Assembly (NCBI GenBank): GCA_002894665.1
Contig: NCRB01000001.1
Location: 104,600-168,599 of the forward strand
DNA from: Salinivenus iranica
GTDB lineage: Bacteria; Bacteroidota; Rhodothermia; Rhodothermales; Salinibacteraceae
Direction of reading: 5' to 3'
Length of the DNA: 64,000 nt
Shown here: one piece after another, positions 36,564 to 45,277 of the stretch
Layout: each line of letters opens with the position of its first letter
How positions within the stretch are numbered: position 1 is the stretch's first letter
Program-made: the position numbers and the translations under genes
Notes under the pieces: model-generated
What the model was told of the DNA's origin: nothing
Seen by the model: the letters and a program-made list of their open reading frames with translations, nothing else
The model's database searches: none

Positions 36564-36583
36564 ATTACGAAATACGGAATACG
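36564..36583. repeat. Inverse copy of the CGTATT words
   Basis: Read on the minus strand this segment is CGTATTC-CGTATTT-CGTAAT, the same seven-base words as the array at 36360-36400. It forms the right outer arm of the nested repeat structure in the deoC-aldehyde dehydrogenase spacer. Confidence 0.75.
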
Positions 36584-36644
36584 ACGCGTTGCTTTTGTTG
36601 ACGACGTTTGGCGTCATTGACCTCGAATCATTCGTTTGCATCTT

Positions 36645-38240
36645 ATGGCCAACGTAGACGCAGCCCCCGACACGGCCCGCGAGTTGCTCTTCGGCGACGA
36701 GTGGGCGTACGCGCCGGCCCCCCAGTCCGCCGACCACGTCCGGCTGGCGGACCGCTACGGCCCGTTCATTGACGGCGAATTTCGGGAGGCGGACGAGTAC
36801 TTTCCCTCGATCAATCCCGCAACGGAGGAGACGCTGGCGGAGGTGGGCCTTGCCACCGACCAGGTGGTCGACGAGGCCGTGGGGGCCGCCCGGACCGCCT
36901 ACGAGGAGCACTGGCGTGATCTGCCGGGGGGCGAGCGGGCGAAGTACATCTACCGCATCGGGCGGATGATCAAGGAGAAATCCCGCGAGTTTGCGGTGCT
37001 GGAGTCGATGGACGGGGGCAAGCCGATTCGCGAGTCGCGCGACATGGACATTCCGCTCGTGGCGGCGCACTTCTTCCACTACGCCGGCTGGGCCGACAAG
37101 CTGGAGTACGCCGTGCCGGGCCCGGGTCGGCCCCAGTCGCTGGGCGTGTGCGGGCAGATCATCCCCTGGAATTTCCCGCTCCTCATGGCCGCCTGGAAGA
37201 TTGCCCCGGCCCTGGCGACGGGCAACACGGTGGTGATTAAGCCCGCGGAGACGACCCCGCTCACGGCGATCAAGCTGGCCGAGGTGATCCAGGAGGCGGG
37301 CCTGCCGCCCGGCGTCGTCAACATCGTGCACGGGGCCGGGGGCGTTGGAACGGCCATCGTCGAGCACGACGACGTCGACAAGATTGCCTTCACCGGGTCG
37401 ACGGCCGTGGGGAAACAGATTCAGAAGCAGCTGGCCGGGTCCGACACCCGGCTCACCCTGGAGCTGGGGGGGAAGGGGGCGAACATCGTATTCGAGGACG
37501 CGCCCCTCGACCAGGCGGTGAAGGGCATCGTGGACGGCATCTACTTCAACCAGGGGCACGTCTGCTGTGCCGGCTCGCGGCTGCTGGTGCAGGAGAGCGT
37601 GGCCGGCGAGGTGATCACCAAGCTGCGCCATCGCCTCTCCACGCTCCGCGTCGGGGATCCGCTCGACAAGAACACCGACATCGGCGCCATCAACTCGCGG
37701 CGGCAGCTCGAAAAAATCCGGTCGCTCGTCGAGGTGGGCGAGCAGGAGGGCGCCGAGAAGTTTCAGCCGGCCTGTGACCTCCCCGAGAAGGGGTTCTGGT
37801 TCCCCCCGACGTTCTTCACCAACGTCACGCAGTCGCACCGCATTGCCCAGGAGGAAATCTTTGGCCCGGTGCTCACGGTATCCACCTTCCGCACCCCAGA
37901 GGAGGCGGTGGAGCGCGCCAACAACACCGAGTACGGCCTCGCCTCGGGCATCTGGAGCGACAAGGGGTCGAAGCTGTTCTCGATCTCGCAGGCCCTCAAA
38001 AACGGGGTCATCTGGGGCAACACGTACAACAAGTTCGACCCCGCCAGTCCCTTTGGCGGCTACAAGGAAAGTGGCTTCGGCCGCGAAGGGGGCGTTCACG
38101 GACTGCTTCCGTATCTAGACGTACACGCACAGTCATGGCAACCCAGAACCGCAGCACCCACGAACGGCTCCCCGTCTACAAAACCCGCAAGCTCTACATC
38201 GGCGGGGGGTTCCCCCGAACCGAAAGCGGACGATACGTAA
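36645..38240 (+). CDS. Aldehyde dehydrogenase (NAD-dependent), catalytic
   Basis: Oxidises an aldehyde to the acid; acetaldehyde from DeoC is the likely substrate given the neighbour. The 531 residues contain GVCGQIIPWNFPLLMAAWKI, VIKPAETTPL, FTGSTAVGK, the general-base Glu in LELGGKGAN and the nucleophile region NQGHVCCAGSRLL, then QEEIFGPVL and PFGGYKESGFGRE. A typical family member would end near GVHGLLPYLDV. Here about 38 extra low-complexity residues (rich in Pro, Ser, Thr) follow, and most of them lie in the overlap with the next gene. ATG 36645 is preferred to TTG 36636. Confidence 0.92.
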   Translation: MANVDAAPDTARELLFGDEWAYAPAPQSADHVRLADRYGPFIDGEFREADEYFPSINPATEETLAEVGLATDQVVDEAVGAARTAYEEHWRDLPGGERAKYIYRIGRMIKEKSREFAVLESMDGGKPIRESRDMDIPLVAAHFFHYAGWADKLEYAVPGPGRPQSLGVCGQIIPWNFPLLMAAWKIAPALATGNTVVIKPAETTPLTAIKLAEVIQEAGLPPGVVNIVHGAGGVGTAIVEHDDVDKIAFTGSTAVGKQIQKQLAGSDTRLTLELGGKGANIVFEDAPLDQAVKGIVDGIYFNQGHVCCAGSRLLVQESVAGEVITKLRHRLSTLRVGDPLDKNTDIGAINSRRQLEKIRSLVEVGEQEGAEKFQPACDLPEKGFWFPPTFFTNVTQSHRIAQEEIFGPVLTVSTFRTPEEAVERANNTEYGLASGIWSDKGSKLFSISQALKNGVIWGNTYNKFDPASPFGGYKESGFGREGGVHGLLPYLDVHAQSWQPRTAAPTNGSPSTKPASSTSAGGSPEPKADDT

Positions 38241-39031
38241 CTGTCACCGACCCGCAGGATCACTTCGTGGCCAACATCTGTCGCGCCTCGCGCAAGGACT
38301 TTCGGGACGCTGTGGTTGCGGCCCGCGACGCCCAGGAGGGGTGGGCGGGGCGGAGCGCCTTCAACCGCGGCCAGATTCTGTACCGGATGGGCGAGATGCT
38401 GGAGTCTCGTCGACCGGCGTTCGTGAGCGAGTTGGCGGACGTGGCCGGCTACGACCGGGACGAGGCGGAGGCGGAGGTTGACGCCGCCATCGACCGGCTG
38501 GTGTGGTACGCGGGCTGGTCCGACAAATTCGCGCAGGTGTTCGGGTCGGTGAACCCGGTGGCCAGCTCGCACTTCGACTTTACGGTGCCGGAGCCAACGG
38601 GCGTGGTGGCGGCCTTCACGCCCCGCCAGGCGCCCCTCCTCGGCCTCGTTTCCTGCATGGCGCCCATCATCGTGTCGGGCAACGCCGCCATCCTGATTGT
38701 TGAGAACGACGCCCCAACGCTGGCGCTCGACCTCGCGGAGGTGCTGGAGACGAGCGATCTGCCGGGCGGGGTCGTAAACATCCTGACGGGGCAGCGCGAG
38801 GAGCTGCGGGGCCACGTGGGCGGCCACCGCGACGTGGATGCCGTCCTGAGTGTGGGGGCGTCGACCGAGGAGCGCACGGTGCTGGAAGAGGAGGGGGCCG
38901 AGAGCGTCACCCGGATGGAGTTTCGCCCGGACCGCTCGCCCGCCGAGTGGCGCTCCGAGGAGAGTGCGTCGCCCTACTGGATCGCGCCCTTCGTCGAGTT
39001 TAAGACGACCTGGCACCCGGTGGGGCGCTAA
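38135..39031 (+). CDS. Truncated aldehyde dehydrogenase-like protein lacking the catalytic half
   Basis: A 298-residue paralogue covering only the N-terminal, NAD-binding half of the fold: LYIGGGFPRTESGR, FTVPEPTGVVAAFTPRQAPL, NAAILIVENDAPTLAL and GGVVNILTGQREEL. It ends before the position of the catalytic Glu and Cys domain. It overlaps the preceding gene by 106 bp in another frame. Pairs of a complete and a short aldehyde dehydrogenase next to deoC occur in other bacteria to my knowledge, so this is likely a retained structural or regulatory partner rather than decay. Confidence 0.8.
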   Translation: MATQNRSTHERLPVYKTRKLYIGGGFPRTESGRYVTVTDPQDHFVANICRASRKDFRDAVVAARDAQEGWAGRSAFNRGQILYRMGEMLESRRPAFVSELADVAGYDRDEAEAEVDAAIDRLVWYAGWSDKFAQVFGSVNPVASSHFDFTVPEPTGVVAAFTPRQAPLLGLVSCMAPIIVSGNAAILIVENDAPTLALDLAEVLETSDLPGGVVNILTGQREELRGHVGGHRDVDAVLSVGASTEERTVLEEEGAESVTRMEFRPDRSPAEWRSEESASPYWIAPFVEFKTTWHPVGR

Positions 39032-39080
39032 TCCGGTGCGTCTTGTGTCCGTTTCTTGTTCGATCAGTCCCTGGTTCCTC

Positions 39081-39644
39081 ATGGCCTTGGCCCGCTTCCC
39101 CATCGCTGCCGTCGTCCTCGCCCTGCTGTTTGGAGCGTGCAGTGGGCCGTCGCAGTCCCAGCCCAACACCGAACGGGACGACGAGACGGCCTCCCCGGCC
39201 CGCACCGACGACGCGGCGGCGGCCCGGGCCTCGGTGGCCGAGTTTGAATCTTTCGATCCGTCGGCGTATTCCGTGGCCCCGGCCGAGCGGGCGGAAGAGG
39301 TGATCCACCAGGTGCCCCTTCAGCTGCTGAGTGGGCGGGCCGACGAGGGGGTGAAGCAGACGATCGAAGGGTTTCGCGTGCAGGTGTTTTCGGCGCAGGA
39401 CCAGACGGCGGCCCAGGACGTCCGGGAGAAGGTGCGCCAGTGGTGGGAGCAGGTCAAGGACGATGCGCCCAGCTCCGTCTTCCGCTCGCCGCCCCCCATC
39501 GTGGTCGAGTATTCGCAGCCGTACTACCGCGTGCGGATCGGCGCGTTTGCGGAGCGGGGAGAGGCGGAGGAGGCGCTCAAATTTGTACAGGACGAATACT
39601 CGGGGGCGTTCATCGCCCGGAGCACGGTGACGGTGATCCGGTGA
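39081..39644 (+). CDS. SPOR-domain lipoprotein
   Basis: A 187-residue lipoprotein: signal FPIAAVVLALLFGAC with lipobox FGAC, a polar linker rich in Asp, Thr and Ala, then a C-terminal SPOR-like domain (IEGFRVQVFSAQDQTAAQDV, YYRVRIGAFAERGEAEEALK). SPOR domains bind peptidoglycan stripped of stem peptides and often act at the division septum. It lies 49 bp after the short aldehyde dehydrogenase and converges on the decarboxylase gene. Confidence 0.85.
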   Translation: MALARFPIAAVVLALLFGACSGPSQSQPNTERDDETASPARTDDAAAARASVAEFESFDPSAYSVAPAERAEEVIHQVPLQLLSGRADEGVKQTIEGFRVQVFSAQDQTAAQDVREKVRQWWEQVKDDAPSSVFRSPPPIVVEYSQPYYRVRIGAFAERGEAEEALKFVQDEYSGAFIARSTVTVIR

Positions 39645-39651
39645 GGGAGCA

Positions 39652-41067
39652 CTATGCGTCGGTCGGGGGGCGGGCCAGGGTTGCCAGTTGGTCCACCACG
39701 TCCGCGGCGCACGTCTCGTGCTCCGGCTTCATGAGCACGCTGCGCAGGACCGCGGCCTCGTCCTGGTCGGCCTCGAACTGAGGGCAGAGGGTCGTTAGCG
39801 CCTCGGCGGGCAGGCGGTAGAGGCTTGTAAAGACCGGCTCGTCCGGGTCGTCCATCGCGCGCTCGAAGAGCGACTGGCTGGCGGCGTCGATGGCGGAGAG
39901 GGTCGGTGCGTCCGGCGTCGGCACGTACGCCACGATGTCGGTTTCCGGGGGCGTGAGCAGGGTGAGGGCGTCCCGCTTGCGGATGTGATCGGCCCAGGCG
40001 CGAGCCGCCCGCAGGCAGGCTCCTACGATGGCCCCTACGCCGTCGGTTGGGGCCAGCGGAAGGGCCCGAAGGGTGCACCAGAGCGCCCCAGCGGCGGCCC
40101 CGGCGCGTGAGCACTCCAGGCTGATCTCGCCGAGGTGCAGGTCGTCGGACGTGAAGTAGGTGTACGGGGAGTCGTGCTTGTAGAACCGCCCGACGGCGGG
40201 GTCGCGAAAAAGAATGCACCCGCAGCCGTAGGGCTGCAGGCCGTGTTTGTGCGGGTCGATGGCGACGGAGTCGGCCTGCTCGATGGCGACGAAGTCCCGC
40301 GCCGGAAAGCCCTCGACCGTTGGCGCGGCGTCGTCGGCCATGAGTCGAAAGAAGCCTCCGTAGGCGGCGTCGACGTGCACGCGGACGCCGTGGTCTCGGC
40401 AGAGCGCGAGGGCGTCCGCGATCGGGTCGACGCTCCCGAGGCCGGTGGTGCCGGCGGTGAGGACGACCGTGCCGATGGATTCGTGCTGGAGAGCGTCTTC
40501 GAGGGCGTCGAGCCGCAGGCGGCCTCGGGCGTCGGTCGGCAGCGAGGTCACGTCGGCGTCGAGCACCCGGCCCATGCGCTCGTGGGTGTAGTGAGCATCC
40601 GCGCTCACGGCGATCGATGCGTCCGGGTGGAGCTCGCGCGCCACCCAGAGGGCTTCGAGGTTGGCCACCGTGCCCCCGCCGGTGAGGTGCCCCAGCGTCT
40701 CGTCCGGGAGGCCCAGCATGTGTGCGAGTTCGGCCACCGCTTCCTGCTCCATCTGGCTCGTGGGCGGGCCGCCGTCGAGCGCGTGGTTGTTGGGGTTGAT
40801 GCGCTGGGCCGCTGCGTAGGCGGCGACGGCCACCGGGTGGGGCGGCTTCAGCATCTGCCCGGCGTAGCGCGGGTGGTGGAACGGGTAGTTGCCCTCCAGC
40901 CGCTCCAGGTACTCGCCGAACACGCGGTCGAGGCGGTCCGGGTCGACGCCGAGGGAGGGATGGCGGTCGAAGGCGCCCCAGGACTGCTCCCATTCTTCGA
41001 CGTGTTCGAGGGCGCGGTGCAGCAGGGCATCGACGGAGGGATACGGGGCGTCGTCGGACACAGGCAA
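39652..41067 (-). CDS. PLP-dependent amino-acid decarboxylase (group II)
   Basis: A 471-residue pyridoxal-phosphate enzyme of the glutamate/aromatic-amino-acid/diaminobutyrate decarboxylase group. Key sites are GHLTGGGTVANLEALW, VLTAGTTGLGSVDPI, VHVDAAYGGFFRL with the cofactor Asp, and SVAIDPHKHGLQPYGCGC with the Schiff-base Lys in HKHG. The HKHG-LQPYG-GC wording is common in uncharacterised members; the substrate cannot be read from sequence. It ends eight bases before the SPOR gene stop on the opposite strand. Confidence 0.88.
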   Translation of the reverse strand: MPVSDDAPYPSVDALLHRALEHVEEWEQSWGAFDRHPSLGVDPDRLDRVFGEYLERLEGNYPFHHPRYAGQMLKPPHPVAVAAYAAAQRINPNNHALDGGPPTSQMEQEAVAELAHMLGLPDETLGHLTGGGTVANLEALWVARELHPDASIAVSADAHYTHERMGRVLDADVTSLPTDARGRLRLDALEDALQHESIGTVVLTAGTTGLGSVDPIADALALCRDHGVRVHVDAAYGGFFRLMADDAAPTVEGFPARDFVAIEQADSVAIDPHKHGLQPYGCGCILFRDPAVGRFYKHDSPYTYFTSDDLHLGEISLECSRAGAAAGALWCTLRALPLAPTDGVGAIVGACLRAARAWADHIRKRDALTLLTPPETDIVAYVPTPDAPTLSAIDAASQSLFERAMDDPDEPVFTSLYRLPAEALTTLCPQFEADQDEAAVLRSVLMKPEHETCAADVVDQLATLARPPTDA

Positions 41068-41112
41068 AAAAGAGGGTGTGTAGAAGAGGGCGGGCAGTAG
41101 AGACGAAACGGA

Positions 41113-42189
41113 TCAGCGTCCGAAAAGGGACACCGGATCGGGGATGGAGGCCGGATCTTCCAGGTAGGTCGGAAGGGCCTGCGCCAGGAGGGGGGCGGTG
41201 AGGAGGCCTTTCGAGCCGAGGGCCGTGAAGGTCCAGAGGCGGGTTCGGTCCGGGAGGGGACCGAGGAGGGGCTTGTTTGTATCGGTATGCTTTACGCGGA
41301 CACCGGCTCGCTCACCGATCACCTCGGCCCCCGCGAGATCCGGCACCATGCGGGCCGTCTTCTCCTGGATGTAGTCGGTGGCGTCGGGGTCGGGGGTCAG
41401 GTTGTCGAAGTTGTTGTCGTAGTTGCTGCCCAGCACGAGCGTGTCGTCGTCGGGCACCACGTAGCCGCGGCCGGAGAGGGGAGGGAAGGACGCGTTCAGC
41501 GCGGATGGCCGCTGGACCCGCACGGTCTGTCCCTTTACGCCGTCGAGCCCGAGGCGTCGGAGTTCGGGAAAGCGCGGATAGCCTTGCCCGAGGGCCAGCA
41601 GTACGCGGTCGGCGCGCAGCTCCTCGGTATCGTCTCCGCGGTCCACCTCCACGACGGCGGCGGAGGGGGTTTCGCGCCAGTAGAGGACGGGGGCCTGGGA
41701 TTCGACGACCGCGTCGTGCTCCTGGGCGGCCTCCAGGAGGGCCCTCACCATGGCCCGCACGTCGATGGCCCCGCCCTGTGGAACCCAGAGGGCGCCCTGT
41801 TCGGTCGCTACGCCGGAGAACCGCCCGTGCGCGTCCGACGGGGGGAGCCACGTCGCAAGGTCGGGGTGCTCCGCGGCCGCCTCCCGGAATGCGGTGGCCT
41901 GCTCGTCCGCGACCACCGGGCGAAGGACGCCGCGCTGGGGAAAGAGGGCGGAGGCGCCGGACCACGTCAGCAGTGTGGACACCGCCTCAAGGGCCTCCCG
42001 CAGGCGCCACACAGGGCGGGCGCGCCGTCCCATGAACGGGTTTACGAGGCCTGCAGCGGCGCCCGATGCGCCCGCACCGGGCTCCTCGGCTTCCAGCACG
42101 TGAACGTCGTGGGTCTGGCTGAGCACGAAGGCGGCGCAGGCCCCGGCGAGCCCCGCCCCCACGATCAGCACGTCGGCGTCGTGAGACAT
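41113..42189 (-). CDS. FAD-dependent oxidoreductase (DAO family, MnmC-C-like)
   Basis: A 358-residue flavoprotein with ADVLIVGAGLAGACAAFVLSQ at the N-terminus, EAEEPGAGASGAAAGLVNPF, and a substrate domain with GRGYVVPDDDTLVLGSNYDN and VRVKHTDTNKPLLGPLPD. The ASGAAAGLVNP segment and the late GLGSKG-like TALGSKGLL resemble the oxidase half of the tRNA-modifying MnmC. The methyltransferase half is absent. ATG 42189 is chosen because the FAD motif follows directly. It is divergent from thiO. Confidence 0.82.
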   Translation of the reverse strand: MSHDADVLIVGAGLAGACAAFVLSQTHDVHVLEAEEPGAGASGAAAGLVNPFMGRRARPVWRLREALEAVSTLLTWSGASALFPQRGVLRPVVADEQATAFREAAAEHPDLATWLPPSDAHGRFSGVATEQGALWVPQGGAIDVRAMVRALLEAAQEHDAVVESQAPVLYWRETPSAAVVEVDRGDDTEELRADRVLLALGQGYPRFPELRRLGLDGVKGQTVRVQRPSALNASFPPLSGRGYVVPDDDTLVLGSNYDNNFDNLTPDPDATDYIQEKTARMVPDLAGAEVIGERAGVRVKHTDTNKPLLGPLPDRTRLWTFTALGSKGLLTAPLLAQALPTYLEDPASIPDPVSLFGR

Positions 42190-42320
42190 TTGCAAAAGAT
42201 GTCGTGAGGCGACCATCGCCCCGTCTCACACGCATGATTGGGCTCCGCGTTCGGGACCCGTTGCGGGGCGTTCGCTTACAGAATACGCACGCCATCCGCT
42301 CATCTGAAGTGCGCGACACC

Positions 42321-43460
42321 ATGGCACACGACGTTGTGATCGTTGGGGGCGGGACCATTGGGCTTGCGACGGGCTTCGAGCTTGCCCGCCGGGGCCCATC
42401 GGTCACGGTTTTTGAGAAGGGCCGGGCCGGGCGGGGCACCTCCTGGCAGGCGGCCGGGATGCTCGCCCCCGACACCGAAATTGGGTTCGAAGAGCTGGCG
42501 CTCTATCGGTTGAACCGGGAGAGCCGGCGCCGGTGGCCCGATTTTGTGGAGCGGGTGGAGGCCGCCGCCGACACGAGCGTCGACTACCGTACGGAGGGGA
42601 CGCTCATCGTGGCCGACGACCGGGACAGCGCGGAGGCCCTGCGGCGGCGGTACGAGTTTCAGCGGAAGCAGGGGCTGGAGGTGGAGTGGCTGACCGGCGA
42701 GGAGGCCCGCGAGATTGAGCCGTTTGTGGCGCCGGGGCTTTCGGCCGCCGTGCACTCGCCAACGGATCACCAGGTGGACAACCGGCGGCTGATGAAGGCC
42801 CTGCGGACCGCGTTCGAGGTCGAAGGGGGCACGCTGTACGAGCAGACGCCAATCGAGGCCGTTGTCCCCGACGCGGACCGCCCCGCCGTGCGCACGGCGG
42901 ACGGGGAGCGGGTGGGGGCCGACCGCGTGGTCGTGGCGGCGGGCGTGTGGTCGCGCGAGCTGGAAGGCCTTCTGCCGGACGCGCGTCCCCCCGTGCGGCC
43001 GGTGAAGGGGCAGATGCTCCAGTTGCGGCGCAAGCGCCCGTTCGACCTCACGCACGTCATTCGGGGGCCGGAGGCGTACCTGGCACCGAAGTCGAACGGC
43101 CGAATCGTTGTGGGGGCGACGAGCGAGGAGATGGGGTTTGATACGACCGTCACCGCCGGTGGACTCTACGACCTGCTGGAGGGGGCGTGGGAGGTGGTGC
43201 CCGGCATTCGCGACCTGCCAGTCGACGACACCTGGGCCGGACTGCGCCCCGCCAGCCGCGACCACGCGCCCCTCCTGGGCCCCACGGCTGCCCCCGGCAT
43301 CGTCATGGCGACGGGCCACTATCGCCACGGCATTTTGCTGACGCCCGTAACGGCCGAGGAGATTGCGCGTCTGATCCGGACGGGAGAAACCTCAGAGTGG
43401 CTGGAGCCGTTTTCTCCTGCCCGCTTTTCTGACGCCGAATCTCCGCGCTCGTCCTCATGA
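42321..43460 (+). CDS. thiO: Glycine oxidase ThiO
   Basis: Oxidises glycine to the iminoglycine needed for the thiazole ring of thiamin. The 379-residue flavoprotein has VVIVGGGTIGLATGFELARR, GTSWQAAGMLAPDTE, and GLRPASRDHAPLLGPT with ATGHYRHGILLTP, all typical of ThiO. It is the first gene of the thi operon and overlaps thiS by four bases (ATGA). Presence of ThiO rather than ThiH implies an oxygen-dependent route, in line with an aerobe. No TPP riboswitch is visible in the 131-bp spacer before it. Confidence 0.93.
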   Translation: MAHDVVIVGGGTIGLATGFELARRGPSVTVFEKGRAGRGTSWQAAGMLAPDTEIGFEELALYRLNRESRRRWPDFVERVEAAADTSVDYRTEGTLIVADDRDSAEALRRRYEFQRKQGLEVEWLTGEEAREIEPFVAPGLSAAVHSPTDHQVDNRRLMKALRTAFEVEGGTLYEQTPIEAVVPDADRPAVRTADGERVGADRVVVAAGVWSRELEGLLPDARPPVRPVKGQMLQLRRKRPFDLTHVIRGPEAYLAPKSNGRIVVGATSEEMGFDTTVTAGGLYDLLEGAWEVVPGIRDLPVDDTWAGLRPASRDHAPLLGPTAAPGIVMATGHYRHGILLTPVTAEEIARLIRTGETSEWLEPFSPARFSDAESPRSSS

Positions 43461-43690
43461 GTTCGACCCCTGACCCCCGCATTCCGGTGACCGTGAACGG
43501 GGAGGCCCGTACGGTGCCCGAGGGGTACCCGCTTCTCGCGGTGCTGAAGGACCTGGAAATCGACCCGGCGGAGGCCACCGGCGTGGCCGTCGCGATCAAC
43601 GAAAGCGTGATTCGACGCCAGGACTGGGCGGACGTGACCCTCGCGGAGGAGGACACGGTTGAGATTATTCAGGCGCAGCAGGGCGGATGA
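43457..43690 (+). CDS. thiS: Sulfur-carrier protein ThiS
   Basis: A 77-residue ubiquitin-like protein with VTVNGEARTVPEGYPLLAVL, VAVAINESVIRRQDW, and the C-terminal GG (IIQAQQGG) that is thiocarboxylated to donate sulfur to thiazole. Length and the terminal di-glycine are diagnostic. It overlaps the thiO stop. The adenylating enzyme ThiF is not in this window. Confidence 0.95.
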   Translation: MSSTPDPRIPVTVNGEARTVPEGYPLLAVLKDLEIDPAEATGVAVAINESVIRRQDWADVTLAEEDTVEIIQAQQGG

Positions 43691-43744
43691 CCTGTGGGGG
43701 GACCGCCGTCCGATGGGCACTGATTGTAGACACACTGGAGGTTT

Positions 43745-44566
43745 ATGGCTGACGACGTACACACAAACGGGGCGGTCGCGAGTGCGACCGACGAGACCCT
43801 CACGATTGGGGACCGCGACTTTTCTTCGCGCCTCATCGTGGGCACCAGTCGCTACCCCAATCCGCAGGTGATGCTTGATGCCCTGGAGGCCACCGGCACC
43901 GAGCTGGTGACCGTGGCCATCCGCCGGGTGAACGTGGAGGACCCCGCGCCGGAAAGTCACCTCGACCTGCTCCGCCGGGGCGGCTACGAGATTCTGCCGA
44001 ACACCGCCGGGTGCTACACGGCCCGCGAGGCGGTGCTCGTGGCGCAGTTGGCCCGGGAAGCCCTCGACACCGACCTCATTAAGCTGGAGGTCATCGGGGA
44101 CGATGAGACGCTGATGCCCGATGTTGAGCAGCTTCTCGACGCAGCCAAGACGCTCGTCGACGATGGGTTTACCGTGCTGGCCTACGCCAACGACGACCCG
44201 ATCACGTGCCGCAAGCTCGCCAACCTGGGGTGCGCGGCCGTCATGCCGCTTGGCTCGCCCATCGGGAGCGGGATGGGGCTCGTCAACCCGTACAACCTGC
44301 GCATTATCCGGGAGGTCGTCGAGGACACGCCGCTCATCGTGGATGCGGGGATTGGCACCGCCAGCGACGCGGTGACCGCGATGGAGTTGGGCTACGACGG
44401 CGTCCTGTTGAACACGGCCATTGCGGAGGCGCAGCACCCGGTGCAGATGGCCCACGCCATGCGGCTGGCGGTGGAATCGGGGCGCCGGGCGCATCGCGCC
44501 GGGCGCATTCCGCGTCGCCTCTACGCGCAGGCCTCCTCGCCGACGGAAGGACACGTCGGCGACTGA
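43745..44566 (+). CDS. thiG: Thiazole synthase ThiG
   Basis: Builds thiazole phosphate from 1-deoxyxylulose-5-phosphate, iminoglycine and ThiS-thiocarboxylate. The 273 residues show [39 protein letters not shown], the Schiff-base Lys in [16 protein letters not shown], and [19 protein letters not shown]. All match ThiG. It lies 54 bp after thiS in the same direction and shares an operon with thiE and thiD. Confidence 0.96.
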   Translation: MADDVHTNGAVASATDETLTIGDRDFSSRLIVGTSRYPNPQVMLDALEATGTELVTVAIRRVNVEDPAPESHLDLLRRGGYEILPNTAGCYTAREAVLVAQLAREALDTDLIKLEVIGDDETLMPDVEQLLDAAKTLVDDGFTVLAYANDDPITCRKLANLGCAAVMPLGSPIGSGMGLVNPYNLRIIREVVEDTPLIVDAGIGTASDAVTAMELGYDGVLLNTAIAEAQHPVQMAHAMRLAVESGRRAHRAGRIPRRLYAQASSPTEGHVGD

Positions 44567-44605
44567 CGCACGAGGTGTAGTGGCTTCGGCACAGACAGAC
44601 CTTCC

Positions 44606-45241
44606 ATGCCGTCTCTCCCGTTTCCCCGTCTCGCTCTCATTGCGGATCGATTCACGACGCCGGAGCGGGCCGACCGTGCCGTCGCTGCGGTGCGGGCCGG
44701 CGTGCGGTGGGTCCACCTGCGCGACCACACCGTGGACCCCGAGGCCTTCGAGGCGGCCGCCGAGCCGCTGACGTCGCGCCTCCGCGAGATTGCGGACGGG
44801 GGGTGCGTGACCATCAACACGCAACTGGACGCGGCACGGCGCCTGCACACAGGGCTCCACGTCGGACGGCGCGGTCCCTCCGTGGGGGAGGCCCGGGCGG
44901 CGCTGGGGGCGGACGCCCTCATCGGCTACTCGGCGCACGAGGAGGCGGAGGCGACGGCCGCCCAGACGCAGGAAAGCGACTACTTCTTCTTTAGCCCCGT
45001 GTTCGAGACGGACAGCAAGCCGGACGCCGACCCCACGGGCGTGGACGGCCTACGCTCCTTCTGTCGGGCCGCCGCCCCCATGCCGGTCCTCGCGCTGGGA
45101 GGGGTCACGCCCGAGCGCGTCCCGGCCTGCCAGACGGCGGGGGCCGCCGGCGTGGCGGTGCTCTCCGGCATCATGGAGGCAGACGCCCCGGCGGCCGCGA
45201 CGCGGGCGTACCTCCAGGCCCTGGCGGCTGGACAGACCTAA
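44606..45241 (+). CDS. thiE: Thiamin-phosphate synthase ThiE
   Basis: Joins hydroxymethylpyrimidine diphosphate with thiazole phosphate. The 211-residue TIM-barrel protein has VRWVHLRDHTVDPEAFEAAA, a TINTQLDAAR loop, HVGRRGPSVGEARAALG, and DYFFFSPVFETDSKP followed by PVLALGGVTPERVPACQTAG. The order fits ThiE, though it lacks some residues of TenI, the related non-catalytic aromatase; TenI cannot be fully excluded because the classic GQ.D motif reads GRRGP here. It sits between thiG and thiD. Confidence 0.8.
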   Translation: MPSLPFPRLALIADRFTTPERADRAVAAVRAGVRWVHLRDHTVDPEAFEAAAEPLTSRLREIADGGCVTINTQLDAARRLHTGLHVGRRGPSVGEARAALGADALIGYSAHEEAEATAAQTQESDYFFFSPVFETDSKPDADPTGVDGLRSFCRAAAPMPVLALGGVTPERVPACQTAGAAGVAVLSGIMEADAPAAATRAYLQALAAGQT

Positions 45242-45277
45242 TCCCCATCCTTCTTCTACAGCCGATTGCTTCTCGAC

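Larger units (their letters stand above)
36334..36644. other. Repeat-filled spacer between deoC and aldehyde dehydrogenase (311 bp)
   Basis: No gene is supported. The spacer is made largely of short-word repeats: an AT-rich tandem array (36360-36400), a GC-rich 26-base inverted repeat (36445-36470 with 36491-36516), and a 20-base inverse copy of the array words (36564-36583). The arrangement is nested, with outer AT-rich arms enclosing the GC-rich hairpin. Confidence 0.75.

Noticed and set aside
36360..36583. Retron or group II intron remnant in the nested repeat.
   Set aside because: There is no reverse transcriptase gene in the window and no intron domain V signature. The inverted repeats alone do not justify the call.
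42190..42320. TPP riboswitch before thiO.
   Set aside because: No CTGAGA or ACCTGAT boxes occur in this spacer, in contrast to 51643-51728.
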